Source: Ilyonectria destructans (lineage: Eukaryota > Ascomycota > Sordariomycetes > Hypocreales > Nectriaceae). Taken from it: 64,000 nucleotides of DNA. Below are positions 10,138-20,574 of this stretch, piece after piece. Both the position numbers and the translations under genes were made by a program. The DNA is taken from the NCBI GenBank assembly GCA_020740775.1, contig JAHEWK010000031.1, positions 310,001-374,000 on the forward strand. The letters are read 5' to 3'. The notes under the pieces are model-generated. The model saw only the letters and a list, made by a program, of their open reading frames with translations. It made no database searches and was not told the DNA's origin. How positions within the stretch are numbered: position 1 is the stretch's first letter; the number at the start of each line of letters is the position of its first letter.

Positions 10138-11265
10138 TTATGGTTGGTCGGTGATGGGGATAATTGATGCTCCTGCCAAAATGATGGTGATCTGTCCAAA
10201 AATGAAGGCCCTGCGCCGCCTTTGGTGGCCACGGACCCTCAATTTCGGCCTGAAACGCCGGTCATCCGAGCGAATCCCTATTGAATTCTGAAGGACCGGG
10301 CCTTCAGATTTGAACAGGGATTCGTATGGGGGCCGTGCGGTCATTCGGCGACCGGACGACCGTCGTCGGGCGCGAAGACCTGTGACACCATGCTTTTGCG
10401 TATAGAGTTCTGGACAACAGATACTGGGGAGTGAATCAAGAGATCTGGGATTGGCACTGGTGCTGGAAGCAATGACAACGGGCAGAGACGAGGCGAAAAC
10501 TACGGGCGAGACGGGAGGATCATAGAGTCTGGCGAGAGTCCAATGACTGCGACACAAGCGCGGAAACAAATCCGAATATCAGCGGTAGGTGGGTACTGCA
10601 TGGTAGGCCCCAAGTCGACCACTTTATCGTTAGCCGTCGGGGTTGGTCCTTCCTCCGCTTGGAACGTGGCCGCGAAAGCTCCTCCTTGGCACTGGGTATC
10701 CAATTTGAACGTTCGGTAATGTCGTTCGAATTGGTTTCTGATATGCCATCAAGGAGAGACTTTTCCCCGTCCTTCGCCTTTCTGGCTGCCTTGGCCTCCA
10801 TCTCATTGAACTAATATGTGACGAAGTCGGGAGAGATTTCTCGAATGGCCTGCAAAGAGGCTACAGTTCCTCTGAGTCCTCTACCCTCCGGAAGGCCAAT
10901 TAGGGTGGCCTGCTGAACCACTCGCTGGCATTGGGTCACCTAGTGTCCGACCTTCGTCTTCTTGACATTTCGGCGAAGCTGATCGAGTTGATCTAGTAGA
11001 TCCATCTCTTTTGCAAGTTGCAACACCTGCGTCCTTGGAAATTTCGTGTCCGTGTGAACTCGGTCGGCTCATGCCACTTCGCTTTGCTGTTGACGACGTG
11101 GTCGCGATTCGCCCCGGTGACGTAAGAGCGCTACGGCGTCAAGGGCGCCGCGAAGCTGCTCCGCCAAGCTGCTTGTTCGCGGGTCAACCGCCCGGAGATA
11201 TAGTCTGCCTGGACACCCTACATCGTTCGCCCTTGGACTCCACGCCGGCATACATCCGCGCCTAA
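10138..11265 (-). pseudogene. Frame-broken gene remnant, unrecognised
   Basis: Coherent peptide segments appear in successive minus-strand frames without a continuous frame: YISGRLTREQAAWRSSFA near 11200, LQLAKEMDLLDQLDQLRR near 10980, VVQQATLIGLPEGRGLRG near 10890, then EAKAARKAKDGEKSLLDG and FKSEGPVLQNSIG further on. The Lys/Glu-rich, helix-like composition suggests one former protein broken by several frameshifts and stops. I do not recognise the family. It lies directly upstream of the Crypton start and may be host or transposon in origin. Confidence 0.35.
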
Positions 11266-11531
11266 ACGACAGGACCTGAACTGCTGATCATGTGATACCA
11301 TCGGAATGGATTGTCCGGATCTCTTTCAATCTATGGCCCATTTCTACCGCTCACGCTTTTGTTGCTCTGATTTCCAAGTCTCCCAAGTCGCAGGAATGCC
11401 CCGTGCTGTTCGTCCATCGCCAGTCCTGAGGCCGATTCTGTCAGGTTCTTGTTAGTAATGGATGTTCTTGCTTTTAGTCGGTGTGTTTGCTGACGATGTC
11501 CCCGAGCGGTGGCACGTCTTCTGGTGAACTT

Positions 11532-12536
11532 TCATCCTGCGCGTGGCGACGATCCTGAGGCACAAGCAGCTATCCCGCTCTCCACTCTTGGAAGTACACT
11601 AAAGATCGTGCTAGGATCGCCGTCGTAGATGTGGTCTGTCATCGTCTCCCCCATTCCTCTCATCTCCATGTCCCGGCCATCCTGTCCCGCATCGCGTGAA
11701 ACCATGCCTGTATCCTTAATCGACACATCGGCGTTGGTGCAGCAGTGTGAAAAGCCACCGGTGGGAGTGCTGTCCAGGTGATGGCAGTTGCAGGCGCGTA
11801 TCCGAGTGAAGGCGAGTAATTTGTTGAGGATAACAAATTCTATCTTCAGTTTAATGCTGTACACAAAGGGCTTGTACGTCGTCTGGACCGGGAAGTTATT
11901 AGCGAACTCGGTCGCCATGAGACTGCTGTCTAGGATTACGACGATGATGAACAGGACGACGAGGTGCCGGATTATGTTCTGCCCTTCCGCCCCTTTAACA
12001 GCCATGATGGGTCTAAGGCTGTGTGCCGCCTCGTATATGTATAGACCGGAGATAATGCCTTCCTGGACGGTGAAGCCGGCAAGCTGGACTTTTCCGTAGA
12101 TATCGAAAGCATTGATGAACGGCTCTGGGTGTCCGGAGTTACTGCCGAAAAAGAGGACCGATACAGGTATCTGTAGGATGCAGAAGGTGGTGATTATCAT
12201 GACTAGGATCCATCTAATCTTCCTGACGTCGCATACCACCAGATGCAGGCGCGAGTACAACACTACGGATTGCCCCGTCACCATGGCCCACCTGCCGATG
12301 ATCAAGATGACGCACATCGGAAGATTTGGCGCGAGCGCAAAATATCGTAAAAGGACGGCGATGGCGTGGACTGGTATCCCAATGGTGGCAACCAGCATGC
12401 TCCAGAAGTACAGTCCGCTTCGATGTTTGAACATGCTGAAGATCCAGACGAGAAGCTCGATGGTGTTGTATATGGCTATGGCAAAGAAGCCCGCAATCGC
12501 CATGGCCATCGGTAATGAAACCGAGTCCCCAGACAT
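11532..12536 (-). CDS. Seven-TM fungal integral membrane protein (DUF7703-like)
   Basis: A 334-residue intron-free frame. About seven hydrophobic segments are visible: AMAIAGFFAIAIYNTIELLV, a segment around YFWSMLVATIGIPVHAIAVL, LPMCVILIIGRWAMVTGQSV, WILVMIITTFCILQIPVSVL, a segment with LAGFTVQEGIISGLYIYEA, NIIRHLVVLFIIVVILDSSL and IKLKIEFVILNKLLAF. A roughly 95-residue hydrophilic tail follows, with a Cys/His cluster (RACNCHHLDS, HCCTNAD). The layout fits a family of ascomycete membrane proteins I recall as DUF7703, with no established function. It looks like an intact host gene and is one of few in this part of the window. A SAT4/rhodopsin-like integral membrane protein is an alternative name for the same fold type. 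Confidence 0.7.
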   Translation of the reverse strand: MSGDSVSLPMAMAIAGFFAIAIYNTIELLVWIFSMFKHRSGLYFWSMLVATIGIPVHAIAVLLRYFALAPNLPMCVILIIGRWAMVTGQSVVLYSRLHLVVCDVRKIRWILVMIITTFCILQIPVSVLFFGSNSGHPEPFINAFDIYGKVQLAGFTVQEGIISGLYIYEAAHSLRPIMAVKGAEGQNIIRHLVVLFIIVVILDSSLMATEFANNFPVQTTYKPFVYSIKLKIEFVILNKLLAFTRIRACNCHHLDSTPTGGFSHCCTNADVSIKDTGMVSRDAGQDGRDMEMRGMGETMTDHIYDGDPSTIFSVLPRVESGIAACASGSSPRAG

Positions 12537-12739
12537 GGTTGCGAGTGTCTCGAATGGATGGATGTCGTCAAAAGCGGATCCGGGGCTTGATACAATCCAC
12601 CACGGGATCGTTGGGAAAACTGGAGAAGCAGGCAGTGCAACGCCTGCCGGTGGAATCGGACAGTCTCAGTCTGGAGAATTAGAGCGCCACATTGAATGAT
12701 GAGCGAAGAGAACGGCCGAACGGAAATCGACTGCAACAA

Positions 12740-13401
12740 AACTGGCCATTTCCAGCGAGATAGAGAGCCCGACAGGAGGACGCCACGACACTTGATCAGG
12801 TCTGATCACGCGGTTCCCGAACGCAACTACTTTTCATTAGCTTGAAAAAAGGCTTTGGTGGCGTCCTGAGCTCATTCAGCATCAGCCAACAACATGCCTG
12901 CCAGAAAGCCACGCCGGTCTCCCTTGGCCGTGCCGCTGGACGCCACAAGCATCCCGCAAGTCAGTCACGTCTCCTGATAGGACAACGATTGAAGCCAATG
13001 GCGGAACGTTTCGGTTATGACATCCATGTAGTCACGTGGCACTGCGTGTAGGCATAAAGAGTAGGATTGAAGTGCTCGAACCCAGGTTGCCGAACATCCG
13101 CTGACTGGGCAGGTTCTGCAAAATATCCTTGGCGGACCTCAAAGAGTTCATAGATTACATCGAACAGCGTCATCCGGGCCTGAGGGAGGAGCTCAGCCCT
13201 GTCGTACATCCTACCAAGACTCCTCACGTGGGGCGCGCCGGGGCAATTTCGAGATGGAAAAAATCGCGGTCGCGGACGTGGAAAAGCACCTGGAACATCC
13301 CTTTGAGCGACTGTTCCCATTGCACGCCGGGATCCAGGATCTTGGAAACCAGACCGGGCCCTCCCTAACATTGGTAAATGGCCCCAACAACTGGTCCCTT
13401 C
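12740..13401. other. Region between membrane-protein gene and TIR element; no supported gene
   Basis: This holds the upstream region of the membrane-protein gene. A minus-strand open stretch at 13015-13371 ends in FDVIYELFEVRQGYFAEPAQ-like sequence, which could be a terminal exon. It has no start context or family I can name. Confidence 0.4.
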
Positions 13402-13434
13402 TACGGAAGGCTATATCTTACACTGGGTCAAAAC
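13402..13434 (+). repeat. Left terminal inverted repeat of the integrase/DUF3716 element
   Basis: Identical over 33 bp to the reverse complement of 18754-18786. Similarity stops abruptly after GGGTCAAAAC, followed here by CCGTTTTCC and a C-rich tract. Confidence 0.85.
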
Positions 13435-13692
13435 CCGTTTTCCATCGATTTTAGTCTATACAGGGACCCCACCCTACACCCCATGTCCCCACCCCCAGTC
13501 CCCACCCCACCCCGGTATATAGATTAATTCACATCGAAACCTAAGTTACCTTGATACCTGAAACGGAACAAATTTGAGTGGGCGGCCCGGCCGAGGGCGA
13601 ACGGCCACGTAATTCCTCGTCCACTCCCAAGCAGTGTCGTCCGCGCACATTCATCCTTTCAACACCATGTACTAAATCTATTACCCTTCGTT

Positions 13693-14898
13693 ATGGCCCC
13701 AACACTCGTATACTGCCCAGCCCGGGTCCGTACTCAACATACCTCGATCTTACGGGACAACCCCTCTTGGGTCTCCTGTCCGTATTGTGGTAGCCCCCTA
13801 GCCGATAAGCCCTCTGACGCTGCCTCCGACGATGACCTCGAAGAGGTAGACTTCCAGAGCCTACCCGACCGCACCCGAAAGGCCTTTTCAGCGACCGAAC
13901 GCCCCCAACCAGGACTGTACGCCTCAAACACCGAGTCGCAAGCGGCACACCCTCATCGAGCCGGCGCAACCAATTTCTCATCTGCTCTTCGAGAGGCGGA
14001 TAAAGCTCGTCAGGCCAGCATTCGGAACGACAAGACTAAGGCCGAACGGAGCAGTACGGAGCTTATACAGCCCCGTAAGATCGGAATATCGTTGTACTTG
14101 TACGCTGGGAATTACTGTACGGCCGAGTCTGGTGGCATCGAGACCCTTGAGTGGTTTGATGTCATGGCCGTACATAGGTTTCCAATGGCCGTACAGTTCA
14201 ATACGGCCCTGGAAGCAGATACACACCAGCAGTTGATGTCCGCCCTTATTAAACGGTTCTTTTCGAACTCAGGAGAGTGGGCAAAACTGGCTGAACGGGA
14301 GTGGACGGCTATTCCCATCGATGGGAAGCCAGCAAGCCTGAACTTGAACGTTCGATTCTGTGAGGCAGCGTACGAGTCTACTCAGCTCTGGACATTCCTG
14401 CGGCAGACGGGACTTCTTCCTCGGTCGGAAATCCGCCTGCACCTACGCACCGGCGTCTCGGCCAACCAACCAGAACGGGACGAAAAGGTTAGTACGAAGG
14501 GTAAAAGGCCCGTATTGGCCTATCCACAAGGACGCAAGCGCAATACGTCCGAGGCCCCAGCTAGTACTACAGTCAAGGCCGAGAAACGCTCTACTTCGAC
14601 AGTCAAACGAATCAAGACAGAACCGAGTGGGCCAGTACGGAAGAACGACAGAAAGGCGTCTGTCAAGACCGAGGCCACTAAGTCTACCCAGAAGGAGCCA
14701 GTCAAGGCAGAGGTAGACATAATCGTTCAGGAGATAATAGTTGCGGATGAGCCTGTACGGTATGGATCTGAAAAAGGTAGTACTGACGACGATTGCGAAG
14801 ACGCTTTTAGGGATAGCCTCTCGCAGTCCGACCCCTTCGCAGTATTTAAAGGTACACGTTCACACGCGAAAGTTTCTGAACGGGCCTCTTTGGAGTAG
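13693..14898 (+). CDS. Cargo protein with CPYC knuckle and four SUMO-type motifs, unknown function
   Basis: A 401-residue intronless frame starting at ATG 13693, transcribed away from the left TIR and converging on the transposase gene (22 bp between the two stops). C8 and the pair C29-P-Y-C32 could form part of a zinc ribbon. Residues 40-52 are acidic. A folded-looking middle (about 125-255) contains KIGISLYLYAGNYC and LIKRFFSNSGEWAKLAEREW. From about 265 the protein is basic and disordered, with four consensus psi-K-x-E sumoylation motifs at K295, K308, K325 and K338 (VKAE, IKTE, VKTE, VKAE). I recognise no family. Its intact frame inside the TIRs suggests a role for the element, perhaps DNA binding or targeting to SUMO-rich chromatin; that is inference. 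Confidence 0.65.
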   Translation: MAPTLVYCPARVRTQHTSILRDNPSWVSCPYCGSPLADKPSDAASDDDLEEVDFQSLPDRTRKAFSATERPQPGLYASNTESQAAHPHRAGATNFSSALREADKARQASIRNDKTKAERSSTELIQPRKIGISLYLYAGNYCTAESGGIETLEWFDVMAVHRFPMAVQFNTALEADTHQQLMSALIKRFFSNSGEWAKLAEREWTAIPIDGKPASLNLNVRFCEAAYESTQLWTFLRQTGLLPRSEIRLHLRTGVSANQPERDEKVSTKGKRPVLAYPQGRKRNTSEAPASTTVKAEKRSTSTVKRIKTEPSGPVRKNDRKASVKTEATKSTQKEPVKAEVDIIVQEIIVADEPVRYGSEKGSTDDDCEDAFRDSLSQSDPFAVFKGTRSHAKVSERASLE

Positions 14899-14920
14899 AA
14901 GATCTTCCCTATAGTTAGTC

Positions 14921-16586
14921 TCAAGCTGATCCTGTTTCTGAATTTATATCCCATTCGTTCTCGGAACCGTCCGTTCTTCCACGTACATGCCCGTCCAGGT
15001 CAAATCCTCGCATCCTCAACGTATCCTCTAAATGTTGGATACCTCCGGTTGGCGGCTCCTGGAGCTGTAATTTAGGGTTGACTCCGGATTTGTAGTGGTC
15101 TTCGAGACTTTCCCGTAGGTAAACGTATGAGCGATAAAGCGGGATCTCGATACCATTCACACGGCGCTGTTCGCTCCCTTCCCTGATCGAACGGCTGAGT
15201 ACGGACGTGCAGAGCGCTAATACCTCGGCAGAGAGATACGAGGATAGATCGAATGATCTGTAACCAAGAAGTTCCTCCATCTCCTCTAGTACGGCCGGGA
15301 TAATTGGCTCCCTGTAATCCTCCGTACGGGACTGTTCAGGGTGGTGATAGAGGATGTACGGGACCCCAGGAACGACGTGAGGTCGGTTGGACTGTTTGCG
15401 GATGTAATGATTGTTCCATACCCGTACGAAGCTGCGCAGATCCGTATCTAAAGGTTCCATATATATATATAGAAGGGCAATCTGGTCGTAGATCTGACTT
15501 GGTTCGAAAAGCCCGATTGTGTGTAGGGTCCCGAAGACAGTCTGCACGTATTAGTTAGTAACGGGGCGTTTGGGGACGCTCGAAGGCGCTCGAGAGTATC
15601 CTTACCCGCCAAAACTGCGAACGGCCTTTACAAAGACGATTCCACCAGCTCTCGATCTTGACGTTATGGATGCTCTTGCCGTACACAAAGCAGTCCTTAA
15701 ACTGAATTGGTACAGCCTCGCCCGTAAGTGGCTGTACCCGTTCGCGTCCGGTCTGACTTGAGTGGTACCAATGGAGGCCAGCAACAACCGGGGTTTCCTT
15801 CCCACGATCAGCCCGTATAATCCGAGGCGTAAAGCCAAGTTCGCGAACGACCGAGAGATATTGGAGCCCAACGCCGATGGACGTGTGCGTACTAAAGCCG
15901 ACGAAAAACCAAGGGATATATCTCGAGTACGCGTCAATCCCCGCGTAGACCTCAAAGCCGTATGGCTTTAATTTATCGTACGCATCGATAGACCAGATGA
16001 AATTTGGCCCAGGGCAGGTCCAGCCCGTACGGCGCCGTCTGAACTCGTCCAGCCGGTCTCGGAAGCGTCGTTGGTGGACCTCTTTATAGGCAGAGTAGAG
16101 GACATCTCGGCTCGTGGACAATCCTTGTTGGCGCAGCTCCGTTCGGAGGTATTCGCGCCCGTACCCTGCTAAACGGCGCGTTGGGTCGACCGCTTGGGCG
16201 ATACAATCAACGGCCTGTTCTCGCAAGGTAATATTTTCCTCTGGAGTATGCCGCTTGCGAAGGCCCATCTCTTGACGTAGCCGTATCAGGCCTCTTTGGG
16301 TAATAGAAAACCCCTCGGATTGTAGTACTTGGACTAGCCGTTCGTCCGTAAGGTAGTGTTCGAAGAAGTGGAAGCGTAAACGGTCCCGGAGGGCGTCAGT
16401 CACTTCCGTACGGCCCTCGCGTTGGAAGCCCCAGAGTCGAAGAAAACGCTTCAAGATAGTTTCAGAAACAGAGACACTCAGGTCCGTCCGGAGCCATTCG
16501 CATATGGCCGCGTTCGTCCAGCGTAGTTGCCATTTCACGCGGATTTGTTCTCGGTAGGGCTCAATATCGATCTTTTGTCGCGGCAT
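14921..16586 (-). CDS. Integrase-core DDE transposase of the TIR element
   Basis: Two exons, 16586-15606 and 15541-14921, separated by a 64-bp intron with GTAAGG, a perfect TACTAAC branch site and GCAG. They join in phase 0 to 533 residues. Residues 20-55 and 78-110 look like two helix-turn-helix domains for end recognition. The integrase fold shows the complete triad: D201 (IWSIDAYDKL), D260 (RIIRADRGKET) and E312 (VKIESWWNRL). Downstream, TVFGTLHTIGLFEP and FVRVWNNHYIRKQ align with FSHELIDSGLFQP and FTEMWNGHRIRPQ in the copy at 578-2080. The exon junction lies exactly between the catalytic Glu helix and this conserved tail. Nothing in the frame looks broken, so the element may be autonomous. 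Confidence 0.85.
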
Positions 16587-17109
16587 TAGATCGGCGTTCG
16601 CGGTGTCGTTCGACGTCGCTCGGGGTCGCTATGAGGCCTTTAGAGGCGTTCGGGGGTATACGGAAGATATTTCGATAAATTAATAATTAGTTAGAAGTCA
16701 AGAATTAAGGAAGGGAAAAGTAGAGAGCATGAAGTCTATTTCTAGCCCGTACGAGCGCGAACCCACCCGGACGGAGCCGGACTATCTAGAAGACCGAAAG
16801 ACTAAAACGGACATGAGCAGGAGCTTACGCTCCTGAACAGGCTCGTTCGTCCAGCCCAAAAAAAAAAACCGAAAATGCCCAAGTCTAAGCAAATGGCGCC
16901 GTACGAATGCTCACCTAAACTGAGCGCACCCGTATAGACAAGAACGGGATGTTACAAACCCTTTTCGAAAAGTGATGCCGACCGACAAATGCGAAGCCAA
17001 ACGGCGGGCCGTTCGCTGGTATACTGTCCTGAACGCCAACGAAGACAACTTAATCAGAATCAGAATCAGAATCAGAGTCGTCCAGAAAAAGTTAGCCTTC
17101 CGTTTAGAG

Positions 17110-18159
17110 CTATATAGGCCTGTACACGCCCGTATAGGGATAGACGGGGATGTACATACTAGTCTCCTCGTCAAGATCGTCGGCGACCTGGTAGAAGACG
17201 TCCGCGAGCCTACGGAGGTGCTTGGGGGGGACCTTACGGATGACGTCGAGAATGTCATCGTCATCGTCTAGGGCCCGACGCTTACGGCCGCGGCCGGCTG
17301 TGGCCTTACGGCTCCGCTTCGTACCCTTAGGCTTAGCATCTCCATCCTTGGCTAACAACATGTCAGAACGGGGGAGAGCGGGCGAGAGCGGGGACAAACG
17401 GGGGCGTACATACCATAGAGAGTGCAGCGCTTGGCCGCGGAGTTGTAGCGACAGTTCGCACAGGCGCCGTTGATCTGAACGCAGCAGTCAAACGGGCCTA
17501 GGCCCCTCTGGCAAGGGCCGCACGCGTCCGTTCCGGACCGCAAGTTGCCGTACAGATGGTGGAAGGCCGCGTCACAATTGGCACCCCGCCGAAGGTTGAG
17601 AGTGCTGAAAAAAACCGCTCCGTCCGCGCCCGGATGGGTACGGACGCCCATGATGCGCTTGATCTGACATGAGCGTGAGCGTCTGTTATCATATGATGCT
17701 GTACGGCTACGGACGGAAGCGGAAGACAAACCTTGACGTAGTTCTGGGCGAGCGTACGAACGGCCGCGGAAACATTCTTGGAGACGTCTGGCGAACGGGT
17801 CAGAGGCGGGCGTGAGCGGGCAAAGTAGGCAAGAACGGGAGCGTACGCTTGAGGGCCCAGGCGGTCAAATGCTCGCCAACGGTCTCATCCGGCTGGCCCT
17901 GCTCAAGCTCCGTGTTCGGGAGCCGATGACCATGAACGCGAGTGTCCGGGGGCTTCCAGCTTGGATGGCTGGGGGGAAGCCAGGGTTGGAAGTCGGACAG
18001 CTCGGAGCAGGCGCGTTCGCTCTCAGGACCGCTCGGGGCTGGATTGGCGAGATCAAAAGCGTTTGGGGCCGGATTGGCAAGATCAGAAACGTTCGACGCC
18101 GGACCGGTTCCGGACGTGCCCTTTACACCCATTCCACCCTTACCAGATCCACGGGCCAT
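17110..18159 (-). CDS. DUF3716-like cysteine-rich zinc protein, cargo of the TIR element
   Basis: Four exons (18159-17847, 17787-17732, 17663-17414, 17351-17110) join to 287 codons with all junctions GT..AG and in phase. Residues 1-104 are Gly/Pro/Ser-rich, with a duplicated DLANPAP unit. The conserved region is a Cys cluster: C171-x2-C174, C183/C184, C191-x2-C194 and C203, in the arrangement ACGPCQRGLGPFDCC, GACANCRYN, KRC. This matches what I recall of DUF3716, a small ascomycete domain of unknown function with a GPF..C and C.NC.Y signature. A basic block (KRSRKATAGRGRKRR) that could be a nuclear signal follows, then an acidic stretch and an amphipathic helix (RRLADVFYQVADDLDEE). The gene reads from near the right TIR toward the transposase. 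DUF3716 proteins are expanded in many Pezizomycotina, and a transposon location would help explain that. Confidence 0.7.
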
Positions 18160-18753
18160 CGTCGTTGGAGGTGTTCGGTCGTGTTTGGGAGCGGAGCCCT
18201 ACGGAAGGTTATACGAAAATGGCTATCGATAAACCGGGGCTGTACGCAAAATGTTAGTATGTGCGTGGCGCCGAACGGGTGCGTGAAAAGACGGGTAAAA
18301 TGCGAATGAAGTTGAGATCGAGGCCGGAAGAAACCGTGTGGAACCGTACGGGACCGTACGCTATGTGAATTTCATGGGGAAGGTGGGGCAAACAACAATT
18401 TTTGGGCAACTGCGGAAACTGCTGAAGGCCAGAAAGGCAAGAACCAGTCACAATTGAGCGCCTGCACGGAAGCGATCGCGGTAGTCCATTTCTGGACAGT
18501 TCTGAACGCGAAAAGGACACTGCTTATTCTCCCGATCGGCTAGCGTATGCAGCAAGAGGGTATTATGCGGGCACGGGGTGGAAATGCAGTGGTCGGGGTT
18601 ATAAGGGGCTGGAAAGCCCGGGATATAGTAGAAGACCCATAGTTCCTGAAATTTCAAGTGATTCTATTGGCTTCTGTCTAATTGGGACTAGCGGCTTCCA
18701 TCTAGCCAGTGATTGCCAGTGCCCGCGGCTGCCGTGGACCTATCCAAAAAATC

Positions 18754-18786
18754 GTTTTGACCCAGTGTAAGATATAGCCTTCCGTA
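18754..18786 (-). repeat. Right terminal inverted repeat of the integrase/DUF3716 element
   Basis: Perfect reverse complement of 13402-13434. Outside it lies ctcaccgcta, with no similarity to the left flank beyond the shared terminal TA. Confidence 0.85.
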
Positions 18787-19321
18787 CTCACCGCTACATT
18801 TGGCTGTTGCTCAAGCGCCACCGAAGGTCTGACACCCATGTGTCCCCGCCACGACTTGATCAGCTGCCTGCAATTGGGCACCTATCTGGCGTGTGCTCAT
18901 ATCCGCCCTGCTCGTAAGACTCGACCCCTACGACGGGGCTGTTGTGGCTGCAGCCGGTCAAACAAGCCGTCAATGGGGTCCTCGACAAGGGTTTCCATCA
19001 AAACTGAAAACGGCAATGGATCGACGCAGTTTTCTCTTTCCCCGGACAGGAGATAAACTAGATCATCCCACAGGGTCCCTGGTTGTTCCGCTCCGCGTCG
19101 AAGAGACGGCTTGGGAGCTTTGGAAGCTGGCTAAAGGGTACTCGAGCGATGCTACGAATGTGAGAGCAATAATTCCCAAACTAAGGCCGTTTCTAGCTTT
19201 TGTCTTGGAGTAGAAACAATATCATTAGCAAATCCGCCGCTAGTGCGACTGCATATCTGGCAAACAAATAATGTTATTGCGTTCATTTGTGAAGAGTGCA
19301 AATCCCACATCTAGCTGGTTA
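18787..19321. other. No gene seen
   Basis: Only short overlapping open stretches on the plus strand with no start context or family resemblance. It separates the TIR element from a zinc-cluster gene fragment. Confidence 0.5.
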
Positions 19322-19672
19322 TCAGCGCTCGTACATACTCGCATCAATGCCGACGGATTTACAGGCGGCAAAATAATCCTCCTTGCTCATCCAAAGTAGA
19401 CTTCTTGACTCCATGACGGCTTGGTCGGGGGGGGAGCTCTCCACGGCGGCATTGTTGGCGACACGCTCCAGACGACGCGCCCATCGCGGCGGGCGGTCGT
19501 TCGAGGGGACGACGCAGGGGATGTTGGCGCGGCGGCAGTTTGAGTAGGGCGAGAGCTTGTCGCAGCGGACCTTGCGGCTGCGGCAGACGACGCAGCTGCG
19601 GAGCTTGGCTGGGTTCGCGCTCTTTTCGGCCTCGGCGGCCGAGCCGGGCGCGAGATGACTCGGGGCGGACAT
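19322..19672 (-). pseudogene. Zn2Cys6 transcription factor N-terminal fragment with a lost zinc ligand
   Basis: A 116-residue frame with a Zn2Cys6-type DNA-binding region: SCVVCRSRKVRCDK then SPYSNCRRANIPC. Family members have a cysteine two residues before SNC (pattern C-S-N-C); here it is tyrosine, so only five of six zinc ligands remain. TGC to TAC is a G:C to A:T change in CpA context on the opposite strand. The linker PPRWARRLERVANN follows, then a stop at 19322; the regulatory domain is not seen downstream. This is most likely a dead fragment, though a missed intron after the linker is possible. Confidence 0.65.
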
Positions 19673-19729
19673 GATGGGGTCGGCTCGGCCAAGCTACGGG
19701 CGATGGAGTGTCCGGGAGGTGCGCGGTGG

Positions 19730-20574
19730 CTTGGTAGACTACCTCGTCTATCAGTCTTTGGTTGGTCGTGGGCCTTGAATCGAGATTCACCCTGTCCAGC
19801 TTCGCGTTGCGAGGTTTGGGTCATGGTGGTGTCATCTCGCGGTAGCAATCCCAAACAGTGGCTACCTCGCTCTGGTCATTTATGACTTCTCACTGTCTAC
19901 AAAACTAATGATATCTTCACCGCGTTCATATTTAAGTTTTCTAGACCTTGCACATGGCAAATTAGATGTCTAATCAGACTCTCTTCCCTAATTCTACAAG
20001 AAAGCGAGGCCTCAAAGTGGTGGCCCGTTATGTACCTGTTTATCTGACCTTTGACTTTATTTTTTAGCACGCTCAGTGCGACAGAATCCCAGTACGAGGC
20101 CCGCTATTCGCATGCCTAATAGTCCACGTGAACCCGTATTTGCTCCCTACAACAGCGATACAAATGTTCTCGCTGCTGGGTAGTACCTTGTTGGTATGGC
20201 ATAGTCGCCCTACCCGGAGCAAAAAAGAGCTGTGTGTGGGCAGCAGCACCTAATTGGTCCGGCATTCACCGGTTGTCTGGAGATGAGACAAACCCCTGTC
20301 CGTCCAGATTGTAGCAGCGGGGGACAGGTTCATGTCGATCGCAAGCCACCAACCGTCCTGACTCCTTCCCAATTGACTCTCCTAATTGCGGGATTCGCCG
20401 ATGTTTGAAAGAAGGCGGCAAGTCTGCTCGCCTCCAGAAGGCGCAAATTTGTTGAGGGAAATATTTTCTTTTGGCTTGAGCGAGTATGTGGTTACATGGC
20501 AGGCAGCATACAAAGCGTGGTGATTTTCTTCTCTTTGCAGAAGAGCTCAAAATCTGTCGAGTGGTCATGACCAT
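19730..20574. other. No gene seen
   Basis: Upstream flank of the zinc-cluster fragment. A minus-strand open stretch at 20266-20574 has no family resemblance and I treat it as chance. Confidence 0.4.

Larger units (their letters stand above)
13402..18786. mobile_element. 5.4-kb DNA transposon with 33-bp perfect TIRs, integrase-core transposase and two cargo genes
   Basis: A 33-bp sequence beginning TACGGAAGG and ending GGGTCAAAAC occurs at 13402-13434 and, inverted, at 18754-18786. All three genes inside (13693-14898 plus, 14921-16586 minus, 17110-18159 minus) keep open frames. If the outer TA is counted as target, the element is TA|CGGAAGG...CCTTCCG|TA, a two-base TA duplication; no longer duplication is visible (flanks cttc and ctca). 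The interior is strikingly rich in GTAC/CGTACGG words throughout coding and non-coding parts, unlike its surroundings. The transposase belongs to the integrase-core family also seen at 578-2080. I do not know a named superfamily with this combination of genes. Confidence 0.75.

Noticed and set aside
12112..12699. A 195-aa plus-strand gene opposite the membrane-protein gene
   Set aside because: It is the antisense shadow of a gene with seven clear hydrophobic segments and has no family pattern.
17812..18309. Plus-strand frames of 96-165 aa over the DUF3716-like gene
   Set aside because: They lie antisense to an exon whose splicing gives a 287-codon protein with a recognisable Cys cluster.
13402..18786. 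A Starship-type giant element
   Set aside because: No DUF3435 captain recombinase is seen, the element is only 5.4 kb and it has inverted ends, which Starships lack.
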